64,000 nt of DNA, taken from Thelephora terrestris (lineage: Eukaryota; Basidiomycota; Agaricomycetes; Thelephorales; Thelephoraceae). The stretch is taken from positions 868,001-932,000 of the forward strand of contig WIUZ02000002.1 of assembly GCA_015956445.1 (NCBI GenBank), written 5' to 3'. How positions within the stretch are numbered: the first letter of the stretch is position 1; each line of letters begins with the position of its first letter. The position numbers and the translations under genes were made by a program. Under the pieces are notes generated by a model. The model saw only the letters and a program-made list of their open reading frames with translations. It was not told the origin of the DNA and made no database searches. This document shows, piece by piece, positions 45,664-58,090 of this stretch.

Positions 45664-46379
45664 CAGCAGTACTTATTAAAATGATTAAGACTTTGTGATG
45701 TTTTGTCTTAAAAGTGAATGATTTTTCTCATGAGTTCCTCAATGCCCCCAAGGGGGCAAATTTTACTCATAGAGTATTAATCAAAATTATGGGGGGACTA
45801 GGACCCAGCTGACCGGGCACTGGTGTTCCCAATTAGGCAGGTGCTGATGGTGTGGATGACCCGGGAGAGTGGATCGCTTATATAATGAAAAATAGACTGT
45901 GGGAATTTCCAATCAAAATTTTCCCAAAAGGGAAATTTTGATGGCTGATATAAACAGGTCATGTGACTGGAAAAAGTGGGTGTTGATTATGTTATCAGGT
46001 CATGTGACCGACCAAAAAAGGAAATTATGCGCTAGAAAATTCGGAAAAATGCCAGAAAAATCCTAAAAAATTCCCACAGGTCTAGAAAGTGCCCAAAATG
46101 GTAAATCAATTCCAGAAATATCCAAAAAATTGTTTTTCTGGCTGGAAAAATCAGGAAAAAATCCGAAAAAATTCCCAAAAATTCCAGAATATAGATTATT
46201 CTTTTTAAAAAATTTTTGGTCTATTGAATAGCCCATAATTCCAATATTAATGTATTTTTTGCCCAAAAAATTCATAAAAATCCCAAAAAATAAAAACAAA
46301 AATAGGAAAATACAAATATATCTATAACATTCATTACACCATGAAGTAAAGACCAGTTTGTGGTCATAAACCAGCCCTA

Positions 46380-46690
46380 AACCTAGTCCTGGACCTAACC
46401 TAACCTAACCTAACCTAACCTAGCCTAACCCTAACCCTAACCCTAACCTAGACCTAAACCTACACCTAACCTAACCTAAACCTAACCTAACCTAACCTAA
46501 CCTAACCCCAAACCTAACCTGCTCTAAACCCAGCCTGCCCTAAACCTAACCTAGCACCAAACCTAAACCTAAACCTAAACCTGAACCTAACCTGCCCTAA
46601 ACCTAACTCTGACCTGGCCTAGTTCGGTCTTATCTTATCTTATCTTATCTATCTTATCCTGTCTTACCTACCCTAGACCAAACCTAACCT
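46380..46690. repeat. Telomere-like CCTAA array, left arm of D
   Basis: Tandem CCTAACC and CCTAAACC units with some CCCTAA, then a TCTTATCTTATC tract (46630-46660). The complement is at 62030-62460. Confidence 0.85.
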
Positions 46691-46798
46691 GACTGTCACA
46701 AACACGTGACATGTTATTCAAAATCACACAGATAATTCGAGACATTGGTCTTATTCGTAGAAATAGAAGTACAAAGAAAGCTAACAGATATTACAAAC

Positions 46799-47696
46799 TT
46801 AAACAAGAACAAACGGATCCACGTCACAAGGACAGTCCTGAGGATACGGACAACGATGAGCAAAGTGATGAGGATTATGGACGCTCTGAGGACAATAAGA
46901 ATACACCCGAGTTACCGGGTCTTGCCAACACTCCCTGCATCCCAACACATCGTGGAACAAACTATCATGCATCTCTCGCTTCACGTCCGTCAACGCCGCA
47001 CTCACTAATGCGAACCCATAACGGTCCTGGAGAACCGCCACTTCCACCTTCAACTTCATCCGAACCTGACGTGACTTGTCGGAGGGACAACAACGTTGAC
47101 CAGTACGAGTCATCGGATTCTTGCGCTCCTTCTTCTTCTGGGTCCTCACCGCCATCTGACAACTCAGAACAGGACTCCAAGGAGGGGATTGAGGGAGAGG
47201 ACCTCCCTGATCGTGAAGGTGGCGGAGGGATGATGGGGGAGTGGGGAGCTGTGTCGGTGCAGTAAGCTCCGCGGCATCGAAGGCCGAAGTACCTGAGGAG
47301 AGACTCCTGGAAAGGTTTCCAATGTTCCAAGGCAAAGTGAGAGAAGTCTTCGTTAAGACTGTTAACGACGACATACATGACATCCATCCTCTTCTCCAAC
47401 TTCAGAATCCTATCCTCCCTCTCCTGTTCCATCGCATCACTCATTGGAGTGACCCCGGGAGCCCATCGACGAGTACGGTTGGGGTCTTCATACCCAGCCT
47501 GTTCCCAGAACTCGGCAGGGGCGTTGTGAGCAGTCAAGAAATCGATTGCGACCTCGTTGTCATGAGCGATATTGGTGGGGGAGTCGTATAAGTGCTGCTC
47601 CATGTCGTAGGGAGCATCCGTCTCGAAGGACAGGGAGAAGTCGAAGGGGGTGGCAGCGGCGTTGAGCAAGGCGTTGTTGGCAGCATAAGCAGACAT
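46799..47696 (-). CDS. Antisense gene of group 4 unit A: two overlapping frames
   Basis: Start at 47696 (MSAYAANNALLNAAAT). A first frame of about 243 codons runs to 46965 and a second, open 47383-46799, ends in the Cys/His-rich segment (CRECWQDPVTRVYSYC). The domain order is that of 29531-30440. A TATA on this strand lies near 47795. Both frames are open over their full length in this copy. Function unknown. Confidence 0.6.
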
Positions 47697-47790
47697 GATT
47701 GTGAAAGGGTGACTTGATAGGGAAAGCTTTAGTGGTGTGGGTGGGAAAGGAAAAGAGACGATGAGAGGAAAGAACCAGTAATCTCCCTAG

Positions 47791-48200
47791 ACTATATATG
47801 CGACCAAGTCAATAGGAAACCAAAAAGGGAGAACAACAAACCACCACTCATTGAAATCCCAATTAGGGAAAACGAACCCTCAACCCCAAATCGCGATCCC
47901 ATCAAATCCCGAGAAATCCCCATCAGTCTTCTATTGCTACCATGAAACGAGGGAAATCCCCATCGATCAAGAGAAATCCCCACTAGCCTTCTATTACCAC
48001 CATGAAACATGAGAAATCCCCATTGTACTCCTAATGACTTATTCGCTATTAATCCCCTATTTCATTTCGTCATTCGTTGCTCCAAAGTCCCACTTCTCTG
48101 GCTCATTTATCCTACCCTAAACTACGCACAGACCCTGTTGATCCCTGTTTGGTTCGTTGTAGAGTAATGACTCCTGTAGAGGACTGGGTATATAAGGAAG
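47791..48200. promoter_or_regulatory. Bidirectional promoter of unit A
   Basis: A minus-strand TATA (complement of ACTATATATGCG, about 47791-47800) serves the antisense gene. A plus-strand TATA (GGTATATAAGG, about 48187-48197) serves the LTR transcript. Between them, at 47895-48030, are repeated GAAATCCCCAT motifs alternating with CTATTGCTACCATGAAAC-type spacers. Confidence 0.55.
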
Positions 48201-48610
48201 AGCGTTCGCTCCTTTCTTTTCCCCATTCTCAATCTCTTCTGTACTCCCTTACCCACAAAACTTGAATAAACAAAAGTAAGCTGAGGAATTCTCCTCACAT
48301 CTTACTCCTTCTAACCTATTCTAGCAGGAATTCTCCTGCCAGTGTATGTTCAGCGCCCCCAATCCTTTCCCCTCTACCAGTCCCATTCAGCGACCAGTCA
48401 TCCCTGACGCTAGGAGATCTATCTGGGAGTATAAACTCATCAGAAGTCTTCAAGTAAACCGAACCACCGGTTTACTCACCCACTTCCCTTATTATTGACC
48501 CTTTGCAGCCCTTGTGTCACGAATACGTGACATAGTAGCCAAGATCACACAAGTAATTCGAGACATTGGTCTTATTCGTAGTAGTAAAATTACAAAGACA
48601 AACTACAAAC

Positions 48611-49520
48611 TCAAACAAGAACGAACGGGTCTACGTCACAAGCACAGTCCTGAGCAAACGGACAACGATGAGCGAAATGATGAGGATTATGTACGCTCTG
48701 AGGACAGTACGAGTACGCTCGCGTTACCGGATCCTGCCAACACTCCCTACACCCCAACACATCATGAAATAAACTATCATGCATCTCCCGCTTCACGTCC
48801 GACAAGGCTGCGCTCACTAATGCGAACCCATAACGGTCTTGGAGACCTGCCACTTCCACCTTCAACTTCATCCGAACCTGACGTGACTTGTCGGAGGGAC
48901 GACAACGTTGACCAGAACGAGTCATCAGACTCTTGCGGTTCTTCTTCTTCTGGGACCTCTCCACCATCTGGCGAACTGGGGCAGGACTCCAGGGAGGGGA
49001 TGGAGGGAGAGGAACGCCCTGATCCTGGCGGTGGCGAAGGGATGACTGGGGACTTGCAAGGGGGGTCGGTGCAATAAGCCCCGTGACACTGGTGTCCGAA
49101 ATATCGGAAGAGAGATGCCTGGAAAGGTCCCCAATGTTCCAACGCAAAGTGAGAGAAGTCATCATTCAAACTGTTCATGATGACGTACATGAGGTCCACA
49201 CGCTTCTCCAGTTTCGCAATCCTATCCTCCCGCTCCCTCTCCATGGCATCCAACAAAAGGACGGCTCCAGGGTGACCAGCTTGAACCTGAGGCCTAGAAG
49301 GCCTGAGGTCTTCGTATCCAGCTTGTTCCCAGAACGCGGCAGGGGCATTGTGGGCGGTGAGGAAGTCAACAGCAACTCGGTTGTCGTGAGCGATGTTGGC
49401 AGGGGAGTCATACAGATGTTGCTCCACGTCATAGGGAGCATCCGTCTCGAAAGACGGAGTGAAGGCGAAGGGGGTGGCGGCAGTGTTAAGCACGGCGTCG
49501 CTGGCAACGAAGGCAGACAT
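48611..49520 (-). CDS. Antisense gene of group 4 unit B: two overlapping frames
   Basis: Start at 49520 (MSAFVASDAVLNTAAT), with a TATA near 49612 on the same strand. Frame one ends near 48777. Frame two, open 49165-48611, ends in the Cys/His-rich segment (CRECWQDPVTRAYSYC). Closest to the gene at 29531. Upstream regulatory DNA has been pushed 2.9 kb away by unit C. Confidence 0.6.
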
Positions 49521-49701
49521 AGTAGTAGCAGTATTTGAGAGAGGAGAGTAGTAGTGGTGGTTATGGGAGGAGAAAAGAGGCGATGGGAGGAAAAGACCAA
49601 TAATCCCCCTGAATTATATACGGCTGACTCAATAAGAAACCAAAAGGGGGAGACAAAGAATCATGAACCATTCAACGCCAGATTAGGATAAACGAACCCT
49701 C

Positions 49702-52624
49702 TGTCAGCGTGCTGAATTTTATTCCCTTTTTGAACCATTTTTACACCCAACTTTCGCCCACTTTCCTTACCTATACCCCTTTCCTATCTTATCATTTCCC
49801 TTATCACGACTCACACGTCATCAAGGAACACAGACAAGGACACTGATGATATTACATACGTGCGCGCAGCGAAGACACAAGACTACCAAACCGACGGAGT
49901 TGAATCCGCCCGGACTCTATGAACGAAGACTAAGGCGTACAGACCCCAGTTGTCAAGACCTGGTCTGCCAGTACTCCTCAGCACTGGCAACCTCCTCCTC
50001 CGTCCCCTCCGAGGCATTCTCGTCGACTTCCTTGTCGACCATCTCGACGACCCGAGCTTCCTCCAGACGATGAGCGACGGCTAACTGAACCTCGGCGCGA
50101 AGGCAGTTCCTCGCTGAATCGACCATAGTCTGATCCAGAGTCCTCTGGACTGACCAACCCTCCACTCTCTCGGTCAGTTGAGCCACCAGGCGAACGGCCT
50201 CCGCTGCACGCTGGACCGACAAGAGCATAAGGTCGGTTAAGCCGTTCACGTCGACGGACTCCACCGGAATCAGCTCGCCGCGATCCACGCGACACTGTAG
50301 CATCGTCGCATCGGAATAAGACGGTGGCCTCAATGTCTCCACCCTGGCGGACGACGTTGGGATTACTGGGACGCATGCGGTGCGCTGGACGAAGTGCCCC
50401 ACGATAAGGAACCCAACGACGAGCACAGATAGAACGTTGCCCACGCACCGGCGAGATCGACGGAGGCGGAATCGGAACAGCCACTTCGTTCTCCCCCGCG
50501 TACTCCAACTCGGGAGAACTGCTAATCGGATTCACGGCCGTCTCCTCGGACGTCTCGCGGACGACCTCCTCCCCGCCATCAGTATGCGCAGGTGTGCGAT
50601 ACGACCCATTGGAAGCTAAAAAGGATGTCAGTGGACAAGCCAATATGTCAACCGACATCCCACCTATGGGAGAAGCCATCCGATCCGGTACCGACTCGTC
50701 CTCGGACTCGTCGCGAACCGCAGCTACCGAACGAGTGCGGCAGTGACACAACCGCTCGCTCATCGATTCGACCCGAGCGCCCAACAATGGCAAGGCGTCG
50801 TCCAACGTATTGACCTAGGAGTGGCATGAGCTCTCTTGGACAAAGACCAGGAGAAGTCGCACCAACCTTGGTGTCGAGCTCATTCAGAGCCCTTCTATGA
50901 CGGTTGAGCCGTCGGTCGACCTCAATCAGGTCTCGCTGAATGGTGTCGTCCCGTTCCTTCAAGGACTCGACCAACCGGTTATGTTCTTCGCGCATCGCTA
51001 GCATCTCGCTCTCAAACGTGACGCGGAGCGTATTGTTCATCAGGAGCAGCGTCTTCTTCGTGTCCAACGCTTCCGAGTACATCCTACGGGCATCATCCTT
51101 CGCTTCCTTCACTTCACGCTTCAGCCGCTCATTCTACAAGCCTGTCAGTGTTATCCCACAAGCGGGATGCACAGACCGACTCACCGCTTTCTGTTCTGTC
51201 CTCAAAAGGAACCAAAGGCGGTGACCAACGGCTGCTGTATAATGTTGCGAACGAGTCGCCCCCGGCCACCTTCCTTCGCCGTTCCCCAGATCGTAGATCC
51301 CCATCTTCAGAAGACCCCACAACGATGACGCCACCGGAGTCTCCCATGGCATACGCAACTCGGTGTCAAACGTGACCCCACGCATAGACTCCTGTAACTT
51401 GTGGTCAATCAAGTTGTGATACCACAACTCGTCATCTATGGTCAAGTAGTGGGGAGGTCTGGCGATCGTCGCCTCCAGTTGTCGAGCATCCACCTTGTCG
51501 GCAACCGCGAAGATCTACGATGCGATGTCAGTTGTTGCCAGCAAACGGTGACACGTGACGTCGCACCTCGCGATAACTAGGGTACGCCACGTTGGCGTTC
51601 GGAAGGAAGTAACTCTTGTTCTGCACGGAGCGCGGGTCCGCAGACTCGATGGTAGCGGTGCTGTTCTCAGCACGGAAGACTCGATCGGAGATCATGGGCA
51701 TGATGGATGAGTAGTGGTTTGGTGGGATTGTTGGTTTAGGAAGAAGGGAGTTTGATGGATCCAACGACCGGTTCGCGCTACGCTTTATTCGACCATCGAC
51801 AGCGCTCGCGTCCTATTCGCCATTGGATCGGACCATCGTTTCACCGGTCCAGACTCCTCATACATTTGCCCTCAACATTCAAGCCCCACTCGGCCTTTTG
51901 TTGTCCCGATCGGACGAGCTGACGCATCGTCCTCTCATTGGTTCGTCCTTGCATGTGATATTATCCTTTGTCATTCCTTTCCCACGCGACGTCATGACCC
52001 CTTTCTTATTCTCTCACGAACCCTGACTCATTAGTCATTCCTTTATCATTTCAATTCTATACTCCGGGCCGCTTACTGTTCATGCTTACTCCCGGCCCTT
52101 CTTTGCTCCGAGTTATTATTAGGTAGGGTTATCTATGTCCTGGCCACTCTCCTATATAAGTACCAGTAGAGTAGCTGAGGATTCCCTATCTTTGATATCT
52201 CGGGAAGTCCTCTTCTCCTTACAGCATCGGTGTATTTGCTGTAGGCCACTGAAGAGCTTATCGAGTAACTCTCTGAACACGTTCGCTCTCCTCTCTCTCT
52301 CAGCCTTGCGTTAAGAATCAGCGAATGCGCTTACGAAAAGGAGTTCCTCGCCGCTCTCTTAATCAAGCACCAGTTTGAGGCGCCATCCTCGGGCTCTTAT
52401 CTCTGCCCTCAGAAGAAGATAGGGATTGATCTGATAGAGGCTCGGCACTCCTGCTGTGAATTCGGACAACCTACCGGAGAACGCTCGTCCATCGCGTTTT
52501 GGACCATGTAGACTTTGGGTGGATATAGGGAAGTCGTTCCCCCTTTGCCCCATTGTTTCTTGTTGGTTGGAGTTGCGACTCACCAACAGCACTGGTACCT
52601 GAAGGGCGAAGAGTGGCCCTGACA
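49702..52624 (+). mobile_element. TGT unit group 1, copy C, complete and uninterrupted (2923 bp)
   Basis: Starts TGTCAGCGTGCTGAATTTT and ends AAGAGTGGCCCTGACA. CCCTC flanks both sides (49697-49701 and 52625-52629). LTR TATA (CTCCTATATAAGTACC near 52151) rightward, antisense gene 49953-51701. It looks whole as an LTR-like unit and is the innermost, youngest layer of this stack. Confidence 0.85.
49953..51701 (-). CDS. Antisense gene of group 1 unit C: multi-exon coiled-coil/acidic protein
   Basis: Start at 51701 (MPMISDRVFRAENSTAT). Exons: about 51701-51565, 51493-51175 (DELWYHNLIDHKLQESMRG, WGLLKMGIYDLGNGEG), about 51137-50870 (coiled coil KERDDTIQRDLIEVDRRL), and a long last exon from about 50812 (LLGARVESMSERLCHCRTR, acidic EETSEET-like patches), ending at 49953 (VASAEEYWQTRS). 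Introns are short GT-AG. Homologous to group 2 genes. No enzyme motif, and no TATA is evident for this strand. An alternative frame in the last exon is also long. Confidence 0.6.
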
Positions 52625-53274
52625 CCCTCAGCCCCAATCGCGATCCCATCAAATCCCGAGAAATCTCCATCGATCATGAGAAATCCCCATCTATCCTCTA
52701 TTGCTACCGTGAAACGGGGGAAATCCCCATTGATCATGGGAAATCCCCACCTGTCTTCTATTACTACCGTGAAACGTAAGAAATCCCCATTGTACTCTTA
52801 ATGACTCCTTCGCTATTATCCTCTTATTTCATATTCATTCGTCGCTCTGAGAAGTCCCACTTCTCTGACTCATTTACCCTGCCCTAAACTACACACAGAC
52901 CATGTTGATCCCTGTTTGACTGGTTGTAGAATAATGACTCCTGTAGAGGATTGGGGATATAAGGAAGAGCGTTCGCTCCTTCTTTTCCCCATTCTCAATC
53001 TCTTCTGTACTCCTCTACCCACAACCTGAATAAACAAAGTAAGCTGAGGAATTCTCCTCACGCCTTACCTTTCTAACTCATTCAAGCAGGAATTCTCCTG
53101 CCAGTGTATGTTCAGTCCCCCAAACCCTTTCCCCTCTACCAGCCCAGTTCAATGACCAATCGTCCCTGACACCAGGAGATCTATCTGGGAGTATAAACTC
53201 ATTAGAAGTCTCCAAGTAAACCGAACGACCGGTTTACTCACCCACTTCCCTTACTATCGACCCTTTGCAGCTCT

Positions 53275-53731
53275 CGACGCCGGAGTCACTACTCCTCCTT
53301 TTCTCCTAGGAGCAGATCATCAATTCCTTTGGAATTCGGATCTTACTGAGAGCGTCCTTGCGACTGTCTACTTCAGTATCAGTCCAGCCTTTTACTTCCC
53401 CTCTCCACGTATACATCTCACCACTAACATCCACACCCATTCCCCTGCTATCCTCGTTCTTTGGTGGGAGGTCCCAACTGAACTACCTTATTCGGTTATA
53501 GAATACCTCGTCAATTTCGAACGTCTTAGCGATCAAGACTTCGAGCCTTTTGTGCAGCAACTCAATCAGTTCTGCCAAGACTATCACTCACCCGTCCACC
53601 CTTATCAGACAGAGTCACCTCTCTTTCTTGATATACCTCCTCCTCTCGTTTCCACCCCCGGAACCCCCTTCCAAGTTAGACCCGACACACCTCACCCATC
53701 CGCTAATCCTCTAGCGCCCCGCAAACAGTAA
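53275..53731 (+). CDS. Outward frame in the U5-like part of unit B
   Basis: A frame in LTR sense, downstream of the LTR TATA and AATAAA, with ADHQFLWNSDLTESVLAT, HLTTNIHTHSPAILVLWWE and ELPYSVIEYLVNFERLSD, stopping 20 bp before the unit end. The start codon is uncertain and it may be one exon of the LTR transcript. Nearly the same frame lies at 53786-54211 in unit A. No family recognised. Confidence 0.45.
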
Positions 53732-53785
53732 GCAGGCCTACAACCCTGACACCTTGACGCTAGAGTCACTACTCCTCCCTTCTTA

Positions 53786-54211
53786 TTGGGCGCAGACCAT
53801 CAGTTCCTTTGGAACTCCGACTTGACTGAAAGCGTCTTAGCAACCGTCTACTTTAGTATAAGTCTGGCGTTCTACTTCCCCTCCCCACATGTCCACCTCA
53901 CCACTAATATCCATACCCATTCTCCCGCTATTATCGTTCTTTGGTGGGAAATACCAACTGAACTACCTTACTCGGTTATAGAATACCTCGTCAACTTCGA
54001 ATGTCTTAGTGACCAAGACTTTGAACCATTTGTACAGCAACTAAACCAGTTCTGTCAAGACTATCACTTGCCCGTCCACCCCTATCAAACAGAGTCGCCA
54101 CTCTCGCTTGATATCCCTCCTCCTCTCGTCTCTACACCCGGTACCCCGTTCAAGACCCGACCCGACACCCCTCACCCGTCCACTAATCCTCTAGCGCCCC
54201 ACAAACAGTAA
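53786..54211 (+). CDS. Outward frame in the U5-like part of unit A (141 codons)
   Basis: Starts MGADHQFLWNSDLTESVLAT. It has a hydrophobic/aromatic middle (HSPAIIVLWWEIPTELPYS), an acidic FECLSDQDFEPFVQQLNQF segment and a Pro/Thr-rich tail (PPPLVSTPGTPFKTRPDTP), and stops 20 bp before the unit end. Conserved with 53275-53731, with mostly conservative differences. It would be read from the LTR promoter, not from the antisense gene's. Function unknown. Confidence 0.5.
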   Translation: MGADHQFLWNSDLTESVLATVYFSISLAFYFPSPHVHLTTNIHTHSPAIIVLWWEIPTELPYSVIEYLVNFECLSDQDFEPFVQQLNQFCQDYHLPVHPYQTESPLSLDIPPPLVSTPGTPFKTRPDTPHPSTNPLAPHKQ

Positions 54212-55373
54212 GCAGGCCCACAACCCTGACACTGACATAGTCAACTTAACCTAGTCCACCACAGATCACCCAACCTAACCTAAAGTGGTCCACCTGACCC
54301 AGACTGATGCGGCTTGAGTTTATCTCTTCTAATCAGCTGTTATCTTATCTGGCCTTAATCTAAATACCCTAGCTAACCAACATTTAACCCAACCTCACCT
54401 GGCTCACCAGCAAGTAACTGCGCTACAGGAACACACCCTGAGCTGCACTATCCCATATCTGTCAGGGCCACTCTTCACCCTTCAGGTACCAGTGCTGTTG
54501 GTGAGTCGCAACTCCAACCAACAAGAAACAATGGGGCAAAGGGGGAACAACTTCCCTATATCCACCCAAAGTCTACGTGGTCCAAAACGCAATGGACGAG
54601 CGTTCTCCGGTAGGTTGTCCGAATTCACAGCAGGAGTGCCGAGCCTCTATCCGATAAATCCCTATCTTCATCCAAGGGCAGATATAAGAGCCTGAGGATG
54701 GCGCCTCAAACTGGTGCTTGATCAAGAGAGCGGCAAGGAACTCCTTTTCGTAAGCGCATTCGCCGATTCTTGATACAAGGCTGAGAGAGAGAGGAGAGCG
54801 AACGTGTTCAAAGAGGTACTTGATAAGCTCTTCAGTGGCCTACAGCAAATACACTGATGCTGCAAGGAGAAGAGGACTTCCCGAGATATCAAAGATGGGG
54901 AATCCTCAGCTACTCTACTGGTACCTATATAGGAGAGTGGCCGGAACAGAGATAACCCTACCTAATAATAACTCGGAGCAAAGAAGGGCCGGGAGTAAGC
55001 ATGAACAGTAAGCGGCCCGGAGTATAGAATTGAAATGATAAAGGAATGACTAATGAGTCAGGGTTCGTGAGAGAATAAGAAAGGGGTCATGACGTCGCGT
55101 GGGAAAGGAATGACAAAGGATAATATCACATGCAAGGACGAACCAATGAGAGGACGATGCGTCAGCTCGTCCGATCGGGACAACAAAAGGCCGAGTGGGG
55201 CTTGAATGTTGAGGGCAAATGTATGAGGAGTCTGGACCGGTGAAACGATGGTCCGATCCAATGGCGAATAGGACGCGAGCGCTGTCGATGGTCGAATAAA
55301 GCGTAGCGCGAACCGGTCGTTGGATCCATCAAACTCCCTTCTTCCCAAACCAACAATCCCACCCACCAACTAC

Positions 55374-55874
55374 CACTGGGGGCAGGGGCACCTGGAATCA
55401 GTGATTACATCTTGATTACATAGTGAGTTCATGTTCACTTTTCAATGATTGTAATCGCCGATTCCAGGTTGATTACATTTCAAATGTTACCTTGACATGT
55501 AATCCAACCAATGTCCACCAATTCCATTTGAAATGTTCTCACCAAATGTTTCTGGGATGCTTTTGACCTGTCGGCAAAAATGATACTGCAATGTAATCAG
55601 CATGTTCTTCAATCGTCCGAGATGTAATCTAAATGCGCTCAAAAACATGAGATGTTTTCACAATGTACCCACTGGGCACATTCAGGAAACATTGCTTAGG
55701 AACATCTTGAGGAAATTTGAAATGGAGTTGGTGGCAACAGTTGGATTACATGTCAAGGTAACATTTGAAATGTAATCAACCTGGAATCGGTGATTACAAT
55801 CATTGAAAAGTGCACATGAACTCACCATGTAATCAAGATGTAATCACTGATTCCAGGTGCCCCTGCCCCCAGTG
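55374..55874. mobile_element. CACTG foldback MITE (501 bp), TSD TAC
   Basis: Runs CACTGGGGGCAGGGGCACC...GGTGCCCCTGCCCCCAGTG, with TAC on both sides (55371-55373 and 55875-55877). It sits 12 bp upstream of the antisense gene's start codon. Empty site in copy C near 51710. Same subfamily as 36492-36993. Confidence 0.85.
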
Positions 55875-57739
55875 TACTCATCCATCATGCCCGTGATCTC
55901 CGATTGTGTTTTTCGTGCTGGGAACAGCACCGCTACCATCGAGTCCGCAGATCCTCGGTCTGTGCAGAACAAGGGATACTTCCTGCCGAACGCCAATGTG
56001 GTGTACCCTAGTTATCGCGAGGTGCGACGTCACGTGTCGCCGTTGCTGGCAACAACTGACATTGCATTTGTAGATCTTCGTGGTTGCCGATAAGGTGGAC
56101 GCTCGACAATTAGAGGCAACAATAGCCAAGCCTCCCAGCTACCTGACCATGGACAACGAGTTGTGGTACCACAACTTGATCGATCACAAGCTGCAAGAGT
56201 CGATGCGGGGGGTAACGTTCGACACCGAGCTGCGCATGCCATGGGAGACTCTGGTGGCGTCTGCGCTGTGGGGCCTTCTGAAGATGGGGATCTACAACTT
56301 AGGGAATGGCGAAGGAAGGTGGCCTGGAGTGACTCGTTCGCAACACTACACAGCCGCTGTTGGTCACCGCTTGTGGTTCCTTTTGAGAACGGAACAGAAG
56401 GTGGTGAGTCGGTCTGTGCATCCCACTTGTGGGATAACACTGACTGGCTTGTAGAATGAGCGGCTGAAACGCGAGGTGAAGGAAGCGAAAGACGACGCTT
56501 GCAGGATGTACTCGGAGGCGTTGGACACCAAGAAGACGCTCCTCCTTATGAACGACACTCTTCGTGTGACATTTGAGAGCAAGATGCTGGCCATGCGGGA
56601 GGAACACAACCGATTGGTCGAGTCGTTGAAGGAACGGGACAACACCATCCAGCGGGACCTAATCGAGGTCGACCGACGGCTCAACCGTCATAGAAGGGCT
56701 CTGAACGAGCTTGACACCAAGGTCGGTGTGTCTTCCCCTGGTCTTTATCCGAGGGAACTCATTCCGCTTCTAGGTTGACACGTTGGACGATGCCTTGCCG
56801 TTGCTGGGTGCTCGAGTCGAGTCCATGAGCGAGCGACTCTGCCATTGCCGCACTCGTTCGGTAGCCGCGGTTTGTGACGAATCTGAGGACGAGTCGATTC
56901 CAGACAGGATCAGTAGTCCTTATTAGATGTAGATGCACATTACCACGGTATCTCGTATTTGTGCAATCTAGCATGCGGTAGTTTGTGCAATGCTTTAGGC
57001 ATTGCAATTGGGCCTGCAGGTTGTGCAATGCCGACGATATGGTACTACCGGGTGACTGGGTCAGCTTATATAAGCCAGTCATGTGATTTTCCCAAAAAGG
57101 AAATTTTTATGGCTGACATAAGCAGGTCATGTGACTGAAAAAAGTGGATGTTGCTTATGTAATCAGGTCATGTGACCGACCAAAAAAGGAAAGTTTTGAT
57201 GGCTTACATAAGCGTCTCAAAAATGCTTTTGGAGGGGTCTTTCCTAAAAAGGAATTTCCTTTTTAGGAAATATTTGATGGATTACCAAAAAAGGAAATTT
57301 TCCTTTTAGGAAATACTTTCCAAAAAGGGAAATTTTGATGGCTTACATAAGCAACTCAGAAATGCTTTTGAAAAAAATTTCCTAAAAAGGAAATTATATG
57401 CTAGAAAATTCGGAAAAATGCCAGAAAAATCCTAAAAAATACCGAAAAAATTCCCACGGGTCTGGAAAGTGCTCAAAATTGCAAATAAATACCAGAAATA
57501 TTCAAATAAATCATTTTTCTGGCTGGAAAAATCCGGAAAAATTACCAGAAATTCCAGAATATGTGTAAATATTTTATAAAAATTATTCTCATTTTTTTTG
57601 TTCATTAAATAGCTTGTAATTTTGATATTAATGTATCTTCTGCTCCAAAAAATTAATAAAAGTTGTTAATTACAAATATATTCATAGTCTTCATTATATC
57701 ATAAAATACAGACCTGTTTGTGGTCATAAACTACCCCTA

Positions 57740-58090
57740 TAACTGGTCCTAGACCTAACCTAACCTAACCCTAACTCTAACCCTAAACCTAAACTTCAAC
57801 CTGCCCTAAACCTAACCTAACCTAACCTAACCTAACCTAACCTAACCTAACCTAACCCTAAACCTAAACCTAAACCTAACCTAACCTAAACCTAAACCTA
57901 AACCTAACCTAACCTAAACCTAACCTAACCTAACCTAAACCTAACCTAACCTAAACCTAACCTAGTACAAAACCCAAACCTAAACCTAACCTGCCCTACA
58001 CCTAACCTGGCCTAGTTTGGCCTTATCTTATCTTATCTTATCTTATCTTATCATGTCTTACCTAGCCTAAACCTAACCTAACCCAGCCTA
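57740..58090. repeat. Telomere-like CCTAA array, left arm of F
   Basis: Tandem CCTAACC and CCTAAACC units, then TCTTATC repeats (58023-58050). The inverse is at 59000-59345. Confidence 0.85.

Larger units (their letters stand above)
48515..53751 (+). mobile_element. TGT unit group 4, copy B, carrying group 1 copy C
   Basis: Starts TGTCACGAATACGTGACATAG and ends ACAACCCTGACA. CCTTG flanks both sides (48510-48514 and 53752-53756). Inserted in copy A, downstream of A's TATA box. Antisense gene 48611-49520. Group 1 unit C is inserted at 49702, between the gene start and B's own LTR TATA box (near 52957). Confidence 0.85.
46695..54231 (+). mobile_element. TGT unit group 4, copy A, carrying copy B
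   Basis: Starts TGTCACAAACACGTGACATG and ends ACAACCCTGACA. CTGAC flanks both sides (46690-46694 and 54232-54236). Inserted in the left arm of foldback D. Antisense gene 46799-47696, and LTR TATA (GGGTATATAAGG near 48187) rightward with an AATAAACAAA signal near 48265. Copy B is inserted at 48515. Without it the unit is about 2.3 kb, as for the 28268 copy. Confidence 0.85.

Noticed and set aside
46063-46299. Phe/Ile-rich small membrane protein
   Set aside because: It is AT-rich foldback arm sequence, and a near-identical frame occurs in the other arm at 62537. There is no independent coding sign.
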